Of a DNA stretch of 17,198 bases, positions 12,633 through 17,198 are shown piece after piece. A program made the translations under genes and the position numbers. Below the pieces are notes generated by a model that was not told where the DNA came from, made no database searches, and worked only from the letters and a program-made list of their open reading frames with translations. How positions within the stretch are numbered: the stretch's first letter is position 1; each line of letters begins with the position of its first letter. The DNA lies in contig CABUAT010000039.1 in the NCBI GenBank assembly GCA_902489665.1, forward strand, positions 1 through 17,198, written 5' to 3'. This DNA is from an uncultured Collinsella sp. (GTDB lineage Bacteria; Actinomycetota; Coriobacteriia; Coriobacteriales; Coriobacteriaceae).

Positions 12633-13423
12633 TGCCTATCGGACCTGCGCGTATGCCGCTCTTCGATCACCTGGGAGAGCTCCGTCGCCGCCTGACCATC
12701 GTGGTCGTGTCGGTGTTCGCCGCCGCTATCGTGCTGTATTTCGCCACGCCCGTGGTGCTCGACATCTTGGAAGACCCCATCCGCTCCTTTGTGCCAGACG
12801 GTAAGTTCTACATCACCACCACGCTCGGCGGCTTTGGCCTGCGCTTCTCGCTTGCCATCAAGATGGCCGTTGTCATGTGCACGCCCATGATCATCTGGCA
12901 GATCTTGGCGTTTTTCCTGCCGGCGCTTCGCCCCAACGAGCGCAAGTGGGTCGTGCCCACGGTGCTCGCCTCGACGGTGCTGTTCTTCCTGGGCGCTATC
13001 TTCTGCTACTTCATCATCATCCCGGCGGGCTTCGAGTGGCTCATCGGCGAGACCTCTGCCGTCGCCACGGCGCTGCCCGATCTGGAGAACTACGTCAACA
13101 TGGAGCTGCTCTTTATGATCGGCTTTGGCGTGGCGTTTGAGCTGCCGCTCATCATCTTTTATCTGTCCGTCTTCCATATCGTGTCCTACGCGGCCTTCCG
13201 CAGTGCCTGGCGTTTCGTGTACGTTGGCCTGCTTGTGGGCTCGGCTGTGATTACGCCCGACGGCTCGCCCGTTACGCTGGGCCTCATGTATGGCGCCCTG
13301 CTCTCGCTCTACGAGATTTCGCTTGCCATCGCCCGTGTGGTCATTACCGCGCGCGAGGGCAAGGAGGGCTTGTTCGTGAGTCGTCTGGACCTGTTCTCGG
13401 ACGACGAGGACGACGAGGAGTAA
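12632..13423 (+). CDS. tatC: Sec-independent translocase subunit TatC
   Basis: Polytopic membrane core of the twin-arginine translocase; it binds the RR signal peptide. The 263 residues give six membrane segments. Signature HLGELRRRL (13-21) precedes the first helix, FLPALRPNERK (95-105) sits in the first cytoplasmic loop, FGVAFELPLI (165-174) holds the conserved Glu170, and ITPDGSP (207-213) the conserved periplasmic loop. The C-terminus is unusually acidic (SDDEDDEE). The ATG overlaps the stop of the preceding gene as TAATG; GGGAGG about nine bases upstream lies inside that gene. hypA begins six bases after the stop, so the three form one operon. Confidence 0.97.
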   Translation: MPIGPARMPLFDHLGELRRRLTIVVVSVFAAAIVLYFATPVVLDILEDPIRSFVPDGKFYITTTLGGFGLRFSLAIKMAVVMCTPMIIWQILAFFLPALRPNERKWVVPTVLASTVLFFLGAIFCYFIIIPAGFEWLIGETSAVATALPDLENYVNMELLFMIGFGVAFELPLIIFYLSVFHIVSYAAFRSAWRFVYVGLLVGSAVITPDGSPVTLGLMYGALLSLYEISLAIARVVITAREGKEGLFVSRLDLFSDDEDDEE

Positions 13424-13429
13424 ATCGGT

Positions 13430-13786
13430 ATGCACGAGGTTGGCATTGTCAACGGCATACTCGATACAGTGATTCGCGCGGCGCGTGGGGCGGGGGCCTC
13501 GCGCGCCGTTTTGGTAACGCTGCGTATCGGGGATATGACCGAGGTCGTGCGCGAGGCGCTCGACTTTGCCTGGGAGACGTTTCGCGACGAGGACCCGCTC
13601 ACGAAGGGCTGCGAGCTTGCCGTGGAGGAGGTCCATCCACAAAGCGAGTGCCAGGACTGCGGTGAGGTCTTCGATCACGACCGTTTCCATTGCCGCTGCC
13701 CTCAATGTGGCGGCGCCAACGTGCGCCTGCTGCACGGCCGCGAGCTCGACATCGCCAGTATCGAAATCGAAACCCCCGACGATTAG
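13430..13786 (+). CDS. hypA: Nickel metallochaperone HypA (hydrogenase/urease maturation)
   Basis: Cytoplasmic chaperone that delivers nickel with HypB to [NiFe] hydrogenase, or in some bacteria urease. It has 118 residues, the normal size. The N-terminal Met-His2-Glu3 is the nickel site. Two zinc-binding CxxC pairs, Cys74-x2-Cys77 and Cys90-x2-Cys93, form the structural zinc ribbon; an extra Cys88 lies in the second knuckle. It follows tatC by six bases and precedes hypB by 55 bases. No hypC, hypD, hypE, hypF or hydrogenase structural gene lies within the window, so the client enzyme is not identified here. Confidence 0.95.
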   Translation: MHEVGIVNGILDTVIRAARGAGASRAVLVTLRIGDMTEVVREALDFAWETFRDEDPLTKGCELAVEEVHPQSECQDCGEVFDHDRFHCRCPQCGGANVRLLHGRELDIASIEIETPDD

Positions 13787-13799
13787 CCCGCCAGCCACC

Positions 13800-13810
13800 T
13801 GGGGACGGGG
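13800..13810 (+). repeat. TGGGGAC-type intergenic repeat fragment between hypA and hypB
   Basis: TGGGGACGGGG sits in the 55-base hypA-hypB gap and shares its core with the other intergenic repeats. It is followed by TATAAA (13811-13816), which could serve as a -10 element, but no -35 is evident. It may be chance in GC-rich DNA. Confidence 0.3.
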
Positions 13811-13841
13811 TATAAAGGGGCCAAAGTAAGGAGTGCCGAGT

Positions 13842-14525
13842 ATGGCCGAGAAAACGATTGATATCGCGTCGCCGATTCTGTCGCGCAACGAGCGCCTGGC
13901 AGATCAGTTGCGTCAGCGATTTAAAGAGACAAACACCTATGTGATCAACGTCTTGTCGAGCCCCGGTTCGGGCAAGACCACCACGATCCTGGGCACCAAC
14001 GAGCGCCTGCGCGACAAGGCCGGCCTGCGCTGTGCCGTCATCGAGGGCGATATCGCCTCGGATGTCGACGCCATCACCATGAAGGAAGCCGGCATGCCCG
14101 CCATCCAGATCAACACGGGCGGCCTGTGCCACCTCGAGGGTAACATGATCATGGAGGCCGTTGACGCGTTCGACCAGGCGGTGGGCCTTCAAAACATCGA
14201 CGTCATCTTTATCGAAAACGTGGGCAACCTGGTCTGCCCGGTCGACTTTGACCTGGGCGAGAACCTGTCCATCATGATCCTCTCGGTGCCCGAGGGCGAC
14301 GACAAGCCCATCAAGTACCCGGGCATCTTCCAGCACGCCGGCGCACAGCTGCTCAACAAGGTCGACGTGGCCCCGGCTTTCGATTTTGACATGGATGGGT
14401 ATACTAAGACACTCGATGACCTCAATCCGCAGGCGCCGCGGTTTGCCGTGAGCGCGCGCAAGGGCGAGGGCATGGATGCCTGGTGCGATTGGCTCATCGG
14501 GCAGATCGAGCAAGCAAGGGCGTAA
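13842..14525 (+). CDS. hypB: Hydrogenase nickel incorporation GTPase HypB
   Basis: SIMIBI-class GTPase that works with HypA to insert nickel. The 227-residue protein shows the P-loop SSPGSGKTT (39-47), VIEGDIASDVDA (67-78), the metal-site pair Cys96-His97 in GLCHLEGNM, IENVGNLVCP (124-133) with the third ligand Cys132, and the guanine motif NKVD (172-175). The N-terminal CxxCGC high-affinity nickel site of E. coli HypB and the His-rich stretch of other HypBs are both absent; only the dimer-interface GTPase-domain site remains. The start at 13842 has AAGGAG eight bases upstream; a GTG at 13833 overlaps that site. The topoisomerase gene follows after 54 bases, possibly on the same message. Confidence 0.96.
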   Translation: MAEKTIDIASPILSRNERLADQLRQRFKETNTYVINVLSSPGSGKTTTILGTNERLRDKAGLRCAVIEGDIASDVDAITMKEAGMPAIQINTGGLCHLEGNMIMEAVDAFDQAVGLQNIDVIFIENVGNLVCPVDFDLGENLSIMILSVPEGDDKPIKYPGIFQHAGAQLLNKVDVAPAFDFDMDGYTKTLDDLNPQAPRFAVSARKGEGMDAWCDWLIGQIEQARA

Positions 14526-14579
14526 ATCGGCCGCCATACGGGCGGGCGTAGCCGCAGAGACACGAGATAGGAGCCTCTT

Positions 14580-17171
14580 TTGAAGCTCATCATCGCCGAG
14601 AAAAACGACGCCGCGCGTCAGATCGCCGAGCGTCTGTCCACGGGTAAGCCCAAAAAGGACAAGGTGTACAACACCGCCATCTACCGCTTTGAGTGGAAGG
14701 GCGAGGAGTGCGTGACGATCGGCCTTGCCGGTCACATCCTTGCGCCTGATTTTTGCGACAGCGTGCTGTTCGATAAAAAGCTGGGCTGGTATTCGGTCAC
14801 CGAGGACGGCGAGATACTGCCGGCCGACATGCCCGATGGCCTGGCGCGTCCGCCTTACGACACCAAGCGTAAGCCGTTCCTTGCCGATGGCATCTCCATT
14901 AAGGGCTGGAAGCTCGAGAGTCTGCCTTACCTCACCTGGGCGCCCGTCATTAAGTTGCCGGCTGAGAAAGAGCTCATTCGCTCGCTTAAGAACCTCGCCA
15001 AAAAGTCCGACAGCGTCATCATTGCCACGGACTTCGATCGCGAGGGCGAGCTGATCGGTTCGGACGCCCTCAACAAGGTGCGCGAGGTGGCGCCCGACTT
15101 GCCGGTCGCCCGCGCCCAGTATTCTTCGTTTACCAAGGCCGAGATCACGCAGGCCTTCGATAACCTTGTCTCGCTCGACCAGAACCTGGCCGACGCCGGC
15201 GAGAGCCGTCAGCACATCGACCTCATTTGGGGTGCGGTGCTCACGCGCTACCTGACGCTCGCCAAGTTTGGCGGCTTTGGCAACGTGCGTTCCGCCGGCC
15301 GCGTGCAGACGCCGACGCTTGCCCTGGTGGTCGAGCGCGAACGCGAGCGCATGGCGTTTGTGCCCGAGGACTATTGGCAGATTCGCGGCATGGGCGCCGC
15401 GCAAGGCGCTGCCGAGGACGATCGCTTTAAGATCGCGCACAAGACGGCGCGCTTTACCGACAAGGATGCTGCTGAGACGGCGTACGGTCACGTTGACGGT
15501 GCCAAGACGGCAACCGTCGCCGCGGTGACCAAGCGCTCGCGCAAGCAGCAGCCGCCCACGCCGTTTGCGACCACCTCGCTGCAGGCTGCCGCCGCAGCCG
15601 AGGGTATCTCGCCTGCGCGTACCATGCGCATCGCCGAGTCCCTCTACATGGCGGGCCTCATCAGCTACCCGCGTGTCGACAATACCGTATACCCCGCGAC
15701 GCTTGATCTGGGCGCTGTGGTGAGTGACCTTGCAAAGATCAACCCGGCGCTGGCGCCCGTGTGCAAAAAGGTCCTCGCCGGCCCCATGAAGCCCACGCGC
15801 GGCAAGGTCGAGACCACCGACCACCCGCCTATCTATCCCACGGGCGAGGGCGATCCGTCCACGCTCGACGGCGGCCAGCGCAAGCTCTACGACCTCATCG
15901 CCCGCCGCTTCCTAGCGACGCTTATGGGTCCCGCGACCATCGAAAACACTAAGCTCGAGCTCGACGTGAACGGTGAGCCGTTCGTGGCTTCGGGCGATGT
16001 GCTCGTGACCCCGGGTTTCCGCGAGGCGTACCCGTACGGACTCAAGCGCGACGAGCAGATGCCGCCGCTGGAGCAGGGCGATACGGTCGACGTGTTCGAC
16101 ATTAAGCTCGAGGCCAAGCAGACCGAGCCGCCCGCGCGCTACAGCCAGGGCAAGCTCGTGCAGGAGATGGAAAAGCGCGGCCTGGGCACCAAGTCCACGC
16201 GCGCGAGCATCATCGAGCGCCTGTACGCCGTGCGCTATCTCAAAAACGATCCCGTGGAGCCGAGTCAGCTGGGCATCGCCATTATCGATGCACTGTCGCA
16301 GTTTGCCCCGCGCATCACGAGCCCCGATATGACCAGCGAGCTCGATGGCGACATGACCCGTGTGGAGCGCGGCGAGGATACCGAAGAGCATGTCGTGACG
16401 CACTCGCGCGCGCTGCTGGCTGGCGTGCTCGACGAGCTGCTCAAGCACACGCAGGAGCTGGGCGACGCCATCAGCGACGCCGTCACGGCCGATGCGCGCG
16501 TGGGCGCTTGCCCCAAGTGCGGCAAGGACCTGGTTATGAAGACGAGCGCCAAGACCCGCGGCAGCTTTATCGGCTGCATGGGCTGGCCCGACTGCGATGT
16601 GACCTATCCGGTGCCGAGCGGCGTCAAGGTAAGCCCGCTCGAGGGCGAGGCGGCCGTGTGCCCCGAGTGCGGCGCGCCGCGCATTAAGTGCCAGCCGTTC
16701 CGCCAGAAGGCCTTCGAGATTTGCGTGAACCCCACGTGCCCCACCAACTACGAGCCCGACCTTAAGGTGGGCGAGTGCAAGGTGTGCGCCGAGGCCGGAC
16801 GCCATGGCGACCTGATCGCGCACAAGAGCGAGAAGAGCGGCAAGCGCTTTATCCGCTGCACCAACTACGATGACTGCGGCGTGAGCTATCCTCTGCCGGC
16901 GCGCGGTAAGCTCGAGGCGACGGGTGAGACCTGCCCCGAGTGCGGCGCCCCCATCGTGGTGGTCAACACGGCGCGCGGTCCGTGGCGCATCTGCGTGAAC
17001 ATGGACTGCCCGACCAAGGAGAAGAAGCCCGCCCGCGGCCGCAAGGCCACGACTAAGGCGAGCACGGCCAAGAAGACGACGGCGGCAAAGAAGACTGCTG
17101 CCAAGAAGACGACCGCCAAAAAGACGACGGCCAAGAAGTCGACTACCAAAAAGACCGCTGCCGACAAGTAG
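14580..17171 (+). CDS. topA: Type IA DNA topoisomerase (TopA; archaeal-like N-terminus, four zinc ribbons, Lys-rich tail)
   Basis: Relaxes negatively supercoiled DNA through a transient 5'-phosphotyrosine break. At 863 residues it begins at TTG with TAGGAG six bases upstream. The Toprim domain spans about 1-180: LIIAEKNDAARQIA with Glu7, and TDFDREGE (150-157) with the Mg-binding acids. Core landmarks are RSAGRVQTPTL (237-247), the catalytic Tyr363 in ISYPRVDN (361-368) and GLGTKSTRASII (534-545). Four C4 zinc ribbons follow: Cys644/647/666/672, 694/697/715/720, 733/736/760/766 and 785/788/805/810. The last about 45 residues are repeats of KKTTA/AKK type like histone H1. The opening resembles archaeal TopA more than the usual bacterial VIVESPAKA start. 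Whether the cell also has a standard TopA cannot be told here. Confidence 0.94.
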   Translation: MKLIIAEKNDAARQIAERLSTGKPKKDKVYNTAIYRFEWKGEECVTIGLAGHILAPDFCDSVLFDKKLGWYSVTEDGEILPADMPDGLARPPYDTKRKPFLADGISIKGWKLESLPYLTWAPVIKLPAEKELIRSLKNLAKKSDSVIIATDFDREGELIGSDALNKVREVAPDLPVARAQYSSFTKAEITQAFDNLVSLDQNLADAGESRQHIDLIWGAVLTRYLTLAKFGGFGNVRSAGRVQTPTLALVVERERERMAFVPEDYWQIRGMGAAQGAAEDDRFKIAHKTARFTDKDAAETAYGHVDGAKTATVAAVTKRSRKQQPPTPFATTSLQAAAAAEGISPARTMRIAESLYMAGLISYPRVDNTVYPATLDLGAVVSDLAKINPALAPVCKKVLAGPMKPTRGKVETTDHPPIYPTGEGDPSTLDGGQRKLYDLIARRFLATLMGPATIENTKLELDVNGEPFVASGDVLVTPGFREAYPYGLKRDEQMPPLEQGDTVDVFDIKLEAKQTEPPARYSQGKLVQEMEKRGLGTKSTRASIIERLYAVRYLKNDPVEPSQLGIAIIDALSQFAPRITSPDMTSELDGDMTRVERGEDTEEHVVTHSRALLAGVLDELLKHTQELGDAISDAVTADARVGACPKCGKDLVMKTSAKTRGSFIGCMGWPDCDVTYPVPSGVKVSPLEGEAAVCPECGAPRIKCQPFRQKAFEICVNPTCPTNYEPDLKVGECKVCAEAGRHGDLIAHKSEKSGKRFIRCTNYDDCGVSYPLPARGKLEATGETCPECGAPIVVVNTARGPWRICVNMDCPTKEKKPARGRKATTKASTAKKTTAAKKTAAKKTTAKKTTAKKSTTKKTAADK

Positions 17172-17198
17172 CCGAGCACATATAGACGCGGCGGGGCC

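Noticed and set aside
13599..15824. Long open frame on the minus strand opposite hypA, hypB and topA
   Set aside because: All three plus-strand genes are secure. The antisense product has low-complexity composition and no start signal.
17040..17171. Tandem DNA repeat at the 3' end of topA as a separate repeat feature
   Set aside because: The AAGAAGAC-like periodicity simply encodes the Lys/Thr/Ala tail; it is irregular and in frame.

Overview
The window looks like ordinary chromosome from a GC-rich gut actinobacterium of the class Coriobacteriia, most likely Collinsella or a close relative. This is inferred from base composition and protein style (PTS sugar uptake, family II pyrophosphatase, long NhaA, a TatA-type/TatC pair next to hypAB, an archaeal-style type IA topoisomerase); no database search was possible. 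Coding density is high, no gap between genes exceeds about 300 bases, and I see no tRNA, rRNA, CRISPR array, phage or transposase gene.

Left third (about 1-7020): a sugar-uptake island. On the minus strand lie a GntR/UTRA regulator and, downstream of it, mannose-6-phosphate isomerase (manA). Divergently on the plus strand lie a family 1 phospho-glycosidase, then lactose/cellobiose-family PTS subunits IIC, IIB and IIA, a strong terminator, and a ROK sugar kinase. This gene set, including protein sizes, matches what I know of the Bacillus subtilis gmu (glucomannan utilisation) operon without its secreted mannanase. The likely job is PTS import of beta-1,4-manno- or gluco-manno-disaccharides, cleavage inside the cell, phosphorylation of the freed hexose by the ROK kinase, and conversion of mannose-6-phosphate to fructose-6-phosphate by ManA. 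Cellobiose or another beta-glucoside remains the main alternative.

Middle (7166-11891): single-gene units. These are a Mn-dependent inorganic pyrophosphatase with a textbook terminator, an NhaA sodium/proton antiporter preceded by a terminator-like hairpin in its leader, a bidirectional terminator, a small unknown minus-strand gene, a group Ic aspartate-type aminotransferase, and a STAS-domain anti-sigma-factor antagonist.

Right third (12045-17171): a tight plus-strand run of tatA/B-like, tatC, hypA, hypB and a type IA topoisomerase. Tat export and nickel insertion are both used in making exported [NiFe] hydrogenases, so their adjacency is suggestive. The topoisomerase has an archaeal-type start, four C4 zinc ribbons that look like a duplicated pair, and a lysine-rich histone H1-like tail.

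Scattered through the intergenic spaces is a short repeat built around TTGGGGAC. Two copies form roughly 75-90 base palindromic elements, one in the leader of the glycosidase gene and one just after the PTS terminator. It resembles a REP or MITE-like family.
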